Assembly: GCA_021732845.1 (NCBI GenBank)
Contig: JAKFUF010000022.1
Span: forward strand, 62,001 to 126,000
Direction: 5' to 3'
Length of the DNA stretch: 64,000 bases
Source: Planctomycetaceae bacterium
Lineage (GTDB): Bacteria; Planctomycetota; Planctomycetia; Planctomycetales; Planctomycetaceae
In this document: one piece after another, positions 56,422-64,000 of the stretch
Numbering within the stretch: the first letter of the stretch is position 1
How the letters are laid out: each line of letters starts with the position of its first letter
Made by a program: the position numbers and the translations under genes
The notes under the pieces: generated by a model
Databases searched by the model: none
Told to the model about the DNA's origin: nothing
What the model saw: the letters and a program-made list of their open reading frames with translations, nothing else

Positions 56422-56979
56422 TCACTTCACAGCCAGTACCAGCGGCGAATTCTCAACTGACTTGATGGTTGTCCGCCGCCATGCGAGCGCGAGCACCAAC
56501 ACGCATGCCACGGCGACACCGATCATCATCCCCTGAGAACTTCCCAGTCCGATGCCCACATCTGTCGGACTGAATGACGCATGCTCGTTTTCGCGGTTGA
56601 ACATGCTGTGGTAATACCCTGGGGCCAGCCGGCCCAAAAGATAGCCCAGCGTCCCGCCGACGACTCCGAACAGCAGCGACAACCCCGCCAGGATGATGAG
56701 CGCCTTCAGACACGACAGCCAACTGAGTTGCCGCAGGTATCCCAATCCCAGCGGGATGACGAGGCCAACCAACAGGCCGATCAGAAGGCCCTGAATGATG
56801 CCTGTGACAACCCCATCGAGTGTGGACAAGCCAGGTTTATGGGTCGAAGCTGGGAACATCACTGGATAATACCCCGGGGCAATCGCAGCCAGCGTCCCGG
56901 CCACCACGCCACCGCCAATGGCAAACAGAAAGAAGCATGCCACGAAAAACACGGTTCCGCGGATGAACTCTGCCATCAC
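56422..56979 (-). CDS. Membrane protein with internal duplication
   Basis: A 185-residue protein with about four membrane spans. Two halves mirror each other: GGVVAGTLAAIAPGYYPVMF...STLDGVVTGIIQGLLIGLLVG and GGTLGYLLGRLAPGYYHSMF...SPTDVGIGLGSSQGMMIGVAV. Each repeat has span, APGYY-MF loop, polar loop, span. The conserved APGYY loop is probably functional. No known family. It is convergent with the Clp-like gene with 6 bases between the stops. Confidence 0.82.
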   Translation of the reverse strand: MMAEFIRGTVFFVACFFLFAIGGGVVAGTLAAIAPGYYPVMFPASTHKPGLSTLDGVVTGIIQGLLIGLLVGLVIPLGLGYLRQLSWLSCLKALIILAGLSLLFGVVGGTLGYLLGRLAPGYYHSMFNRENEHASFSPTDVGIGLGSSQGMMIGVAVACVLVLALAWRRTTIKSVENSPLVLAVK

Positions 56980-57102
56980 TCAGCCCCTTCGTGCCCAAGA
57001 TTAAGAAGCTAAATTCGGCTGTGAAAAAGCATACCAAAATCGCATGCTTGAAACCGCGCATTTGCCTTAACCCGGCATTGAACCTGGCGTCAAGGAACTC
57101 TC

Positions 57103-58215
57103 ATGAACACCCTCGACCATCAGTTCATCCCCCCCGACAACTTCCCCGAATTCGGGATCGGCGTCATCGGCGCGGGGTTTATTGTCCGCGACTGTCACCT
57201 CGTGGCTTACCAGCAGGCGGGCTTTCGCACGGTGGCGATCACGTCACGCAGCCGGGCGCGGGCGGAAGAGGTGGCGGCTGCGCGGGGTGTGCCACGGGTG
57301 TGGGAGACGACCGAGGAACTGTTGGATGATCCGGAGGTGCAGATTGTCGATATCGGCGTGCCGCCGCAGTTTCAGGCGGAACTGATTCGCACCATCGCCC
57401 GGCATTCACGGGCGGGCCGGGCAGGAGGGATTCGCGGAATTCTCGCCCAAAAGCCGCTGGCGATGAATCTGGCCGATGCCCGTGACATTGTGGACCATTG
57501 CGCCGAAGCTGGCATCACGTTGGCGGTGAACCAAAACATGCGGCATGACCAGTCGGTGCGGGCCTGCAAAGATCTGCTGCGGCGGGGTCTGCTGGGCGAA
57601 CCGGTGTTGGGGACGATCGACATGCGGGCCATTCCGCACTGGATGCCGTGGAGCCGCGACCTGCATTCGCTGTCGACGTTCATCATGTCGATCCATCATC
57701 TGGACTGTTTCCGGTATTGGTTCGGCGACCCCGTCCGGGTGATGGCCAGCACGCGGCCCGACCCGCGGACGACGTTTCCGCATTCGGACGGCATCAACCT
57801 GTACATCCTGGAATTCGCCACCGGCTGCCGGGCTTCCAGTTGGGATGATGTCTGGTCGGGGCCGGTGCGCGAGGGGACGGCGGGCGACATCGGCATCCGC
57901 TGGCGGGTGGAGGGCACCGCCGGCATGGCCCGTGGCACGATCGGCTGGCCGAGTTATCCCGAGCACACGCCCAGCACGCTCGACTACACCTGCCAGCAGA
58001 ATGGCGCTGAGTGGATCGCGCCGCGGTGGCCCGAGGCGTGGTTCCCGGAAGCTTTCCGTGGCACGATGGGAGAGTTGCTGCTGGCCGTGCGGTCGGGGAC
58101 TGAGCCACCGATTAGTGGGAGGGACAACCTGAAGACGTTGGCCCTGGTCGAGGCGGTGTTTTCCGCGGCGCGGGACCACCGCGTGGTGGAGCTGGCGGAG
58201 ACGAACGTTTCCTGA
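57103..58215 (+). CDS. Gfo/Idh/MocA family oxidoreductase
   Basis: A 370-residue protein after AAGGA. A Rossmann start [16 protein letters not shown] binds NAD(P), EKP-like position reads AQKPLAMNL with the conserved Lys-Pro, and a C-terminal alpha/beta domain contains [22 protein letters not shown]. These enzymes act on sugars, inositols or their derivatives, often with sugar isomerases that are not seen here. The substrate is unknown. A family B repeat follows. Confidence 0.94.
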   Translation: MNTLDHQFIPPDNFPEFGIGVIGAGFIVRDCHLVAYQQAGFRTVAITSRSRARAEEVAAARGVPRVWETTEELLDDPEVQIVDIGVPPQFQAELIRTIARHSRAGRAGGIRGILAQKPLAMNLADARDIVDHCAEAGITLAVNQNMRHDQSVRACKDLLRRGLLGEPVLGTIDMRAIPHWMPWSRDLHSLSTFIMSIHHLDCFRYWFGDPVRVMASTRPDPRTTFPHSDGINLYILEFATGCRASSWDDVWSGPVREGTAGDIGIRWRVEGTAGMARGTIGWPSYPEHTPSTLDYTCQQNGAEWIAPRWPEAWFPEAFRGTMGELLLAVRSGTEPPISGRDNLKTLALVEAVFSAARDHRVVELAETNVS

Positions 58216-58259
58216 TTGTTCGACCCCCTTCGCAGCGAACGGTGTTTCCCCGATTGTCG

Positions 58260-58413
58260 GCAGGGCCGACCAGTTTTCGAAAGATCAGCCGGAACGCGTT
58301 AGCGTCCGGTTCCGAACCTCGCGCGATCATTGATTTTCAGCCAGGCCAGAACCGGGGCCTAACGGCCTCCGGCTGATTTAAGATCCCCTAACCTCAAAAA
58401 CTGGCCAGCCCTG
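58260..58413. repeat. Family B long imperfect palindrome, full copy
   Basis: Left part CAGGGC..CCAGTTTT...ATCAGCCGGA.CGCGTTAGCGTCCGGTTC pairs with right part GAACCGGGGCCTAACGGCCTCCGGCTGAT...AAAACTGGCCAGCCCTG (given in short pieces). Partial copies are at 12752 and 51028, with a fragment near 6890. It lies between the oxidoreductase and kinase genes. Confidence 0.82.
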
Positions 58414-58475
58414 CGATTGTCGGCCCCGCCCCTTCCGTGGCGTGGGGCCTCACGGCATAATCGAGGAGTCTCAAC

Positions 58476-61280
58476 ATGGCAGCAGCGCCCCATGTGTGTG
58501 CAAATGTTCCGTGTTCCATTGAAGTGTCGAGCGGCCACGCTGACCAGTCAGCAGCAGCGCGTGGCTCAGAATTGTCACAAACCGCATTGCCAGAGCCGCC
58601 GTTGGCACAGAGGAGTTTTGGAGTGACGCAGCCTGCCCATTCGCGCTACCAGATCCTGGAGAAAATTGCGTCCGGCAGTTTTGCCACCGTTTATCGGGGG
58701 CGGGATCTGGAGTTGGGCCGCGATGTGGCCATCAAGCAGATTCACGACCATTATCTCGACAACCCGAAGCAGCTTGAACGCTATTGGCACGAAGCGCGGA
58801 TTCTGGCGGAGCATCATCACCCGAACATCGTCACGATTTATGACATCGTTCGCGAACGGGGCTGGCTGATTCTGGAATTGATGCAGGGCAGCCTGTTGAA
58901 GGTGGCGGGGCGGAAGGCGCTGGATGTGGAATCGGTTCGCGGCACGCTGGCCCACTGCCTGCGGGCGCTCAAGTTTTTGCACGCCCACGGCATCGTGCAT
59001 GGCGACATCAAGCCCAGCAACATGATGATCGACCGCCGCAAGCGGATCAAAATTGGCGATTTTGGCCTGGCGCGGCGGGTCAGCGACGACGAGGGCAGCC
59101 TGGTCAAAGGGACCACGAAGTACATGGCTCCCGAAGTGGTCTCGGAAGATTTTGGCGAAGTCGGCCCCGCCAGCGACCTGTATTCGCTGGGCTTTGCCGC
59201 CTTTGAACTGTTGTGCGGCGAGAACTTTGAATCGTTGTTTCCCGGCCTGAGCGCATTCGGCCGAGACAAGCAGATCGCGTGGATGATGTGGCACGCCGCG
59301 CCCGACCGCAAATTGCCGGACATTTCGCGTGTCCTCGAGGGCGTCCCCGACGACCTGGCCCGGTGCATCCAGCGGCTGGTTGCCAAGCCACTGAGCGAAC
59401 GCTACCGCAACGCCGACCAGGCGCTGGCCGACCTGCACATGGACAAGGTGGGCAAAGGAGAAAGTTCGCAGGATGAATCGTACTCCATGCCGCCGGCAAA
59501 AGACGCGCAGGTCGACCGCCGCCGGTGGCTGATCATCGGGGCCTTCTCGTTCAGCGTGCTGATGAGCGTCATGGTCCTGATGTGGGACAGCCTGACCGGC
59601 TCCGGCAATGCGACTCCCGAGGCCGGCATTTCGGGCATCGTGCGGGAGGTCAACAGCAAGGACAACTCGCTGACGCTCGAAGACGAAACGGGCTACCCCA
59701 ACATCGTCCCCATCGAGCCCCAGACCCGGTTCCTCCTCGTTGATGACAAGACCCAGGTGTTTCTCAAAGACCTGAAACCGGGCGACCGGGTAGAGACGCC
59801 CAAGGGCAAGAAGAACCGCAAGCTTGTGTTGGACGTGTTCCGCCCCAAACGGGCGCGCGGCAGGCTGGATAGTGTCGATCTGCCCCGCAACGAGTTGACG
59901 TTGCTGATCGAGGAAGGGGCCAATCGCGAACAGATCACGCTGCGCGTCCCCGAGCGGACGGCGCCGCTGCTGAATGGCAAGAAGGCAACGCTGCTGCAGC
60001 TCAACAAGGACGACCGGATCGACGCCGTCCACATCCTCGACTCCTCGCAAAAAGCCACCCGTGTCGCCATTGAACTGCAGGCGCTGCGCACGACAAAACT
60101 GCTCGGCTTTGTGGTCAAAGGGGATGCCAAGCGGCTGACCGTCGAGCAGCGGGGAGAGACGGCCAAGACCCAGACGGAACTTCCGTTTGCCGAAGGCTGT
60201 GAGATCACCGTCAATGGTCAGAAAACGGCTGATGGCAAACCCCTGACACCCCGCGACATCATCAAGGGCGACCGGGTCATCGTCCAGCATGACACGCACA
60301 TCACCGCGGTGCAGGTCTCACGGCGGCAGATGCAGTCCGGCATGGTCGTCGAACTCGACGAAGCCAAGCGGACCATTGCCTTGCAGACCGAAAAGGGTGA
60401 AAAATTCCAGTTCATCGTGCCGGAAGACAGCGAGATCAGCCTCGGTGGAGAACATGTGGCGCTCGGCGAGCTGCGGCGCTACGACAAGGCCGACATCAGC
60501 TTCGACCCGGAGGCCGGCACCCCCGCCGCCCGCACCATTGATGGTGTCCGTCAGCCACGCAAGGACCGGCTGGTGATCCTCTTCGGCGTGCAGTCGTTCA
60601 CCGACCGCAACCTGAGCCGCCTCGACACCCCGGTGGCCGACGTCAAGCAGCTTCACGACATGCTGGTGAAACGCTACTGCGTGGCTCCCACCGACATCCT
60701 GACCCTGGCGGATGCCACCAAGGCCGAGATTGAGAACGAGATCCCCGCGTGGCTCAAACGCTCCTCCAATCTGGCCCAGGTGGTGATCTACGTTGCCAGC
60801 CAGGGCTATAAAGACGAAGACGGCTCGATTTACCTGGCCGCCAAGGACACACAATTCGCCGAGCTTTCCAAAACCGGCGTGAGCCTCGACTGGCTGGCCA
60901 AAGAACTGGACGGCAGCGTGGCCCGCGAGCGGATTCTACTGCTGGACGCCTGCCACGCCGGCAGCGGCCCCGACCTGCGAAAACAGCCCTCCGGGGCCGA
61001 AATGGTCGAGTCGGTCGCAACCGGGGACAAACGAAGCCTGAAGGCCACCTACGCAATTGCCGGCAGCAGTCGTGGCCAAGTCGGCCTCATCACCGTGGAC
61101 AAGCAGCACAGCCTGTTCGCCAGCTCCCTGGCGGAGGCGTTTTCGGGCAAGGCCGATGTGAACGGAAACCTCATTCTTGAGCCCAAGGAACTGCTCGACT
61201 TCCTGGTGGGGGAAATGAAACGGGGCTCGGAGGCACAACAATTGTCGCAGACCCCGCAAATGTTCGCCCCACAACCGTAG
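58476..61280 (+). CDS. Ser/Thr protein kinase fused to a caspase-like domain
   Basis: A 934-residue protein after GAGGAG. Kinase (about 57-320): glycine loop KIASGSFATVYRG, VAIKQI Lys, HGDIKPSN catalytic loop (about 175), DFGLA (about 195), APEVV. One membrane span (WLIIGAFSFSVLMSVMVLMW, about 350-372). Then three to four beta-rich repeats (GIVREVNSKDNSLTLED, SGMVVELDEAKRTIALQTE). C-terminal caspase/metacaspase-like domain (about 698-930): LVILFGVQSF, LLDACHAG with the nucleophile Cys (about 825). The usual GHG with the dyad His reads ASQG. A membrane kinase with a possibly inactive peptidase-like sensor outside. Confidence 0.9.
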   Translation: MAAAPHVCANVPCSIEVSSGHADQSAAARGSELSQTALPEPPLAQRSFGVTQPAHSRYQILEKIASGSFATVYRGRDLELGRDVAIKQIHDHYLDNPKQLERYWHEARILAEHHHPNIVTIYDIVRERGWLILELMQGSLLKVAGRKALDVESVRGTLAHCLRALKFLHAHGIVHGDIKPSNMMIDRRKRIKIGDFGLARRVSDDEGSLVKGTTKYMAPEVVSEDFGEVGPASDLYSLGFAAFELLCGENFESLFPGLSAFGRDKQIAWMMWHAAPDRKLPDISRVLEGVPDDLARCIQRLVAKPLSERYRNADQALADLHMDKVGKGESSQDESYSMPPAKDAQVDRRRWLIIGAFSFSVLMSVMVLMWDSLTGSGNATPEAGISGIVREVNSKDNSLTLEDETGYPNIVPIEPQTRFLLVDDKTQVFLKDLKPGDRVETPKGKKNRKLVLDVFRPKRARGRLDSVDLPRNELTLLIEEGANREQITLRVPERTAPLLNGKKATLLQLNKDDRIDAVHILDSSQKATRVAIELQALRTTKLLGFVVKGDAKRLTVEQRGETAKTQTELPFAEGCEITVNGQKTADGKPLTPRDIIKGDRVIVQHDTHITAVQVSRRQMQSGMVVELDEAKRTIALQTEKGEKFQFIVPEDSEISLGGEHVALGELRRYDKADISFDPEAGTPAARTIDGVRQPRKDRLVILFGVQSFTDRNLSRLDTPVADVKQLHDMLVKRYCVAPTDILTLADATKAEIENEIPAWLKRSSNLAQVVIYVASQGYKDEDGSIYLAAKDTQFAELSKTGVSLDWLAKELDGSVARERILLLDACHAGSGPDLRKQPSGAEMVESVATGDKRSLKATYAIAGSSRGQVGLITVDKQHSLFASSLAEAFSGKADVNGNLILEPKELLDFLVGEMKRGSEAQQLSQTPQMFAPQP

Positions 61281-61531
61281 CGTCGGCTTCAGCCGACACG
61301 CAGGACGGACTTCCCATCCCAGAGTCACTCGGCGTCAACAGCGATGCCAGCGTCCTCCGCTTGAAGGGGCCAGACCGGGCTGAGATTCACGAAGCCAACC
61401 GCGCGGCGATGCGCGCCGCCGTATGCTGCGTCACGCCTGTTTTCGTCTTCGCACGAACTCGGCTTCAATGCGACGCCCGCTCTCCGCGCAACTCTGCGGA
61501 TCACTGATGGGAACGCCGAAAGAATGGCGTC

Positions 61532-61647
61532 CGGAGCGGAAGGCTGCCCCCTCATACACATGGGAAGCGGATGCTTAAGGCTGCTTCGGTTAGGATCTGA
61601 CCTGGTTCACATGCCCCCATTGTACTCGGGGACAGCCTACCGCTCCG
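61532..61647 (-). ncRNA. ffs: Signal recognition particle RNA (small bacterial type)
   Basis: On the minus strand, GGAGCGGTAGGCTGTCCCC pairs with GGGGGCAGCCTTCCGCTCC as the closing stem. The apical domain IV carries CCAGGTCAGATCC-UAAC-CGAAGCAGCC: the conserved GGUCAG and AGCAG sides and a URRC-type tetraloop. About 115 nt. It binds Ffh for membrane targeting. The gap from 61281 to 61531 shows nothing else. Confidence 0.93.
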
Positions 61648-62166
61648 AAGCACGGAGCGGAACACGCGATTATCGCGTCGATTCCGACAGCGTCAAGCAA
61701 CGCGTCGAAGTTCTCTTCAAAGAGCCACCATTGAGACTCGAACTCAAGACCTACGCTTTACGAAAGCGTTTTTTTGTTGCAGGAAAATGCACGATGTTGC
61801 AGAAACGTTGCACAGAGTTGCATCCACTCCAAAAAACCGGTGGCAAAATGCGCCCGGATGTCACGGCCAACTAACGAATTTACTAACGCGCTCTTTTCGA
61901 GTTGAGATTGGCCGGCGACGCTCGTCATCGCCCCTGCGCTTCCAGCTCGGCGATCGGCCCGAACGGGCAACGCTTTTTGTTAGTAGATCGGCCCGCCCGA
62001 AAAATTTCTCAAAATATTTTTCGCGCCTCTACGCGCCTCTATGCGCCCCTACGCACTTCCAGCCGAACGCGACCACTCCGAGAACGGCAAATCCGCGCAA
62101 GCCCTATTGTTGCAGGGTGTTTCGCCGCTTAGATTGAACCCACGCAAACGCAACTGGAGGCAACAA
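61648..62166. other. Gap between SRP RNA and the phage-like segment
   Basis: About 500 bases without a supported gene. A CGCGCCTCTACGCGCCTCTATGCG stretch near 62020-62045 contains three tandem 10-bp GCGCCTCTAC-like units. No attachment site could be identified by eye. Confidence 0.5.
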
Positions 62167-62427
62167 ATGGTCGCGACAAAAACAAAGAAGCGGACGGCTC
62201 GGCCAGCGACAAAAGGCCAGTCAAAGGCTGACAGGAGATGGCCGATCGACGGCAGCGCCACGTACCCGGAAGCTGCCGCATTTCTCCAAGTCCACCGCAC
62301 CACGGTTTGGCGGCTTGTCACCGCGAAGATGCTGACGGCGGTACCGGTCGGCAAGCGTGGGAAACGGATCGCCTGGGCTGTGCTGCACGCATACGCCGAA
62401 GGGCAAGACACGGCAAAGTCAGCCTGA
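62167..62427 (+). CDS. Excisionase-type HTH protein
   Basis: An 86-residue basic protein after a GGAGG box. The core ATYPEAAAFLQVHRTTVWRLVTAKMLTAVPVGKRGKRIAW (in parts) is the MerR/excisionase-like winged HTH used by phage and integrative elements to control excision. An N-terminal KKRTARPATKGQ tail is basic. It opens the phage-like segment; its end overlaps the beginning of the structured RNA region. Confidence 0.8.
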   Translation: MVATKTKKRTARPATKGQSKADRRWPIDGSATYPEAAAFLQVHRTTVWRLVTAKMLTAVPVGKRGKRIAWAVLHAYAEGQDTAKSA

Positions 62428-62877
62428 GGGAAAGCACCTGGCCGGCCGAGCGGGTGGTGTCGCTCATGGGAAGTCAGCGGAAGCTTCCCAGGCCGCTTCG
62501 AGGACTCTGAACCGAGTCAGACGGAATCGAAGCGGCGGCCAGCCCAGGTTTTCAATACCTACCGCGAGAGGCCCTGTGGCGGTCGGAACTCCAACGTGGA
62601 GGAATGACACGAGGGCATCTGATGGCAACCGCCGGAAGCCATCAGCGGGGCGCAGTGGGAAAGCCTCCACTGTCGCCGACGACAGCAGGTTATCGGGGAA
62701 CGCCTGCGGTTCACCCCTAAGCCACCAACGTGGTGGAAGCAAGGTGACGAGTGAAGAGCGGAGGCTTGACGATAGTGCTCAGCCGGAGAGACGGCAGGGC
62801 GTCATGCGGGGATCTTCCAACGGATAGGATACCGGTCGCCAAAGCCGGAGATGTTGGTTCGAATCCAGCTCCCACGC
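62428..62877 (+). ncRNA. Large structured RNA with tRNA-like 3' end (class unknown)
   Basis: A gene-free stretch packed with perfect hairpins: TGGGAAG/CTTCCCA (about 62467-62490); GCCGCTTCGA/TCGAAGCGGC (62492-62537) enclosing GACTC/GAGTC; CTCCA/TGGAG; CTGATGGC/GCCATCAG (62619-62645); CAGTGG/CCACTG (62653-62672); CCACCA/TGGTGG; GCCG/CGGC. GCAGG/CCTGC with GGGG in the loop and CCCC downstream could form a pseudoknot (62684-62717). The 3' end is a tRNA-like fold. It is not a tmRNA, RNase P or group II domain that I recognise. The 5' boundary is a guess. Ornate phage-linked RNAs such as GOLLD or ROOL are the nearest analogy. Confidence 0.7.
62806..62877 (+). tRNA. tRNA-like domain, CCA at anticodon position, G33
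   Basis: 72 nt with canonical spacing: U8, D-stem UUCC/GGAU with A14 and A21, anticodon stem CCGGU/GCCGG, loop CGCCAAA, T-stem GUUGG/CCAGC, loop UUCGAAU. The acceptor GCGGGGA/UCCCACGC pairs only if A70 is bulged, giving G1:C73. Position 33 is G not U. Probably not a normal decoding tRNA. Confidence 0.6.
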
Positions 62878-63047
62878 AATCGTGATCGAAGCCAGGACTG
62901 CAGGCGTGTAGATAAGAGCAGCAGCCAGCCAGCGCTACGCGCGGCCAACGAATCCTCTCCACCGGTCACGGTTCCACCCCCATTCCCTTTTCTGCGATCG
63001 CGGTGCGCCCATGCATCCCGAGACGGCACGAATGAGAAGGAAACTTC

Positions 63048-63263
63048 ATGAGCCACGCGCCGCCCGACAAATCAACCGGCGAAGCCACCTGCAAAGAATG
63101 GGTCAAGCGGCCACCGTTCGAGCAGCTCCCGGACCACGTCAAACAGGAATGGGCGCAGCTCGAACAGCAGATCGCCGAAAGCGTCGGATTTCAACGCCGG
63201 CCCTACGGCTCCGGACCGATCGGCGAACCGACGGTCGACGAGCTTCCCAACGGGGTCCATTGA
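63048..63263 (+). CDS. Small hypothetical protein in the phage-like segment
   Basis: A 71-residue protein after AAGGAA, 10 bases before the next gene, so likely in one operon with it. Polar, with HVKQEWAQLEQQIAESVGF as a probable helix and no known motif. Context suggests an early phage or element gene. Confidence 0.65.
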   Translation: MSHAPPDKSTGEATCKEWVKRPPFEQLPDHVKQEWAQLEQQIAESVGFQRRPYGSGPIGEPTVDELPNGVH

Positions 63264-63273
63264 GGGAAGCGCA

Positions 63274-64000
63274 ATGAGCTGGACCATCGTCTACATCGCC
63301 GGCAAGTACGGCGAGCGATTCGCCAAAGTTAAACCATTCACCATCGCGAGCACCCAGATGAACAACCAAGCCCACAGCCACGAACTCAGCACACTCCCCG
63401 AGCCACGGCAAATCGACGAGATCATTGCCGGGGCACAAACGACCCTCGCCGAAGCGAAGGGGTTCGCCCAGGTCATCACGCTGGCCCGCGTGATGAACAC
63501 GCTCCGGGAGGCCCTCGACCCGTTCATGGACGAGATCGTCAAATTGCAAAACACCCGACTCGGGTTCCAGACGGACCGGGAGAAGGGTTACCCGAAAGAG
63601 ATCGTCCGCGACTGCTGCATCGACCTGGTCATCGCCGGCGGACAACTGACCGGGAACGAGATGACGATCATCGGCGGCAACGCCTACCTCAACAAAGAGT
63701 TCTTCACCCGCAAGCTGCGCGAGTTTCCGGGCCTCAGCAATTTGGAAATGAAGCTGTTCGTTCCCCGGATGGACAAAGAAAACCCAGGGACGTCGCTCGT
63801 TCCAGCCCGCGCGTCATGGGTCATGAACGGCAGGTTCGAGGAAATCACGTTCTTCGCCAGCGACAAGGGCGACGAACGCATCCCCGTCCGCGTGAACGCC
63901 GGCCAGGGACCGGACGCGATTCAGGGTAAGGCGGACCGGAAGCTCAAATACCGCGTCTACCGCCGCCTGCTACGGCAAGAAAACTCGTTCGTGTCGCCGT
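63274..64000 (+). CDS. Phage-type protein (recombination-locus-associated), truncated at window end
   Basis: The frame from ATG 63274 stays open to base 64000 (242 codons). Translation by eye gives LREALDPFMDEIVKLQN, then TRLGFQTDREKGYPKEIVRDCCIDLVIAGGQLTGNEMTIIGGNAYLNKEFFTRKL (in parts), and VNAGQGPDAIQGKADRKLKYR. This resembles a protein common in phage and prophage recombination regions, often near RecT-like or exonuclease genes (GF.TDR....Y....V..CLI...LRG..P.GNEFNII.G..Y.TKEGF), though its function is not known to me. A prophage or integrative element continues beyond the window. Confidence 0.75.
   Translation, partial: MSWTIVYIAGKYGERFAKVKPFTIASTQMNNQAHSHELSTLPEPRQIDEIIAGAQTTLAEAKGFAQVITLARVMNTLREALDPFMDEIVKLQNTRLGFQTDREKGYPKEIVRDCCIDLVIAGGQLTGNEMTIIGGNAYLNKEFFTRKLREFPGLSNLEMKLFVPRMDKENPGTSLVPARASWVMNGRFEEITFFASDKGDERIPVRVNAGQGPDAIQGKADRKLKYRVYRRLLRQENSFVSP

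Noticed and set aside
61325-61561. 78-codon minus-strand frame next to SRP RNA
   Set aside because: Overlaps the SRP RNA gene and has shadow-type composition.
62357-62827. 156-codon plus-strand frame over the structured RNA
   Set aside because: Composition is Ser/Arg/Gly-rich with no domain; the DNA is dominated by perfect hairpins and the frame ends inside the tRNA-like fold.
62428-62877. tmRNA, RNase P RNA or group I/II intron
   Set aside because: No tag-peptide frame or split tRNA domain, no GAGGAAAGTCC or matching conserved regions, and no domain V or P7-type core could be found.

Overview
The window reads as a GC-rich chromosomal segment from a planctomycete (Planctomycetota, probably order Planctomycetales). 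No 16S gene is present, so this rests on gene content: a type I sulfatase, a DUF1501 Tat protein, a DUF1080 secreted protein, a TIGR02996 protein, a Tat-exported beta-propeller, an EF-G of the spirochaete/planctomycete/mitochondrial type, FGE-like and SUKH proteins, and a Ser/Thr kinase fused to a caspase-like domain. The DNA is also dense in short palindromic intergenic repeats. One octamer, GTGGCTCA/TGAGCCAC, is strikingly frequent throughout.

Layout. 1-6.8 kb: the 3' part of a B12-binding radical SAM gene, a glycosyltransferase, a secreted protein and a sulfatase, separated by hairpin terminators and palindromic repeats. 7-10 kb: a zinc-ribbon/SDR fusion, then a TIGR02996 gene bracketed by two direct copies of a tRNA-like pair. 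10-15 kb: a minus-strand cluster (esterase-like protein; ABC ATPase, DUF58, DUF1080). 15-22 kb: an MGMT-like protein, DUF1501, a broken Rpn-family gene, a Tat propeller and EutB. 22-27.5 kb: a SWIM/SNF2 helicase, an M42 peptidase and a nucleotidyltransferase. 27.5-33.4 kb: a LexA-HTH/pRiA4b-like fusion, a SUKH protein, an FGE-like protein, EF-G and a small membrane protein. 33.4-37.1 kb: a zinc-ribbon membrane protein and an ADH-bioD pair. 37.5-43.4 kb: a signalling block (Hsp20, a CheB-CheR-PAS-kinase-receiver hybrid, and a CsrA-receiver fusion). 43.8-51 kb: UvrA, an HlyD-like adaptor, a coupled ADP-ribosyltransferase-like/partner pair, and a GAF-SpoIIE phosphatase. 51-58 kb: HrpB, a Clp-like ATPase, a duplicated membrane protein and a Gfo/Idh/MocA oxidoreductase. 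58-61.3 kb: the kinase/caspase-like protein. 61.5 kb: SRP RNA on the minus strand. 61.9-64 kb: a phage-like segment with an excisionase-type HTH protein, a highly structured non-coding RNA ending in a tRNA-like fold, and a phage-type protein cut by the window edge.

Most interesting items: (1) two tRNA genes identical over 73 nt except for exactly the three anticodon bases, each in a duplicated tandem pair around one gene; (2) a roughly 450-nt ornate RNA with serial hairpins, a possible pseudoknot and a tRNA-like 3' end next to phage genes; (3) a CsrA-coiled-coil-receiver fusion beside a hybrid kinase; (4) a kinase/caspase-like fusion whose dyad His position appears to be Gln; (5) a candidate ART-like toxin/antitoxin module with its own -10 box; (6) the hyper-abundant octamer. 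Family names come from recognising motifs by eye; no database search was run.
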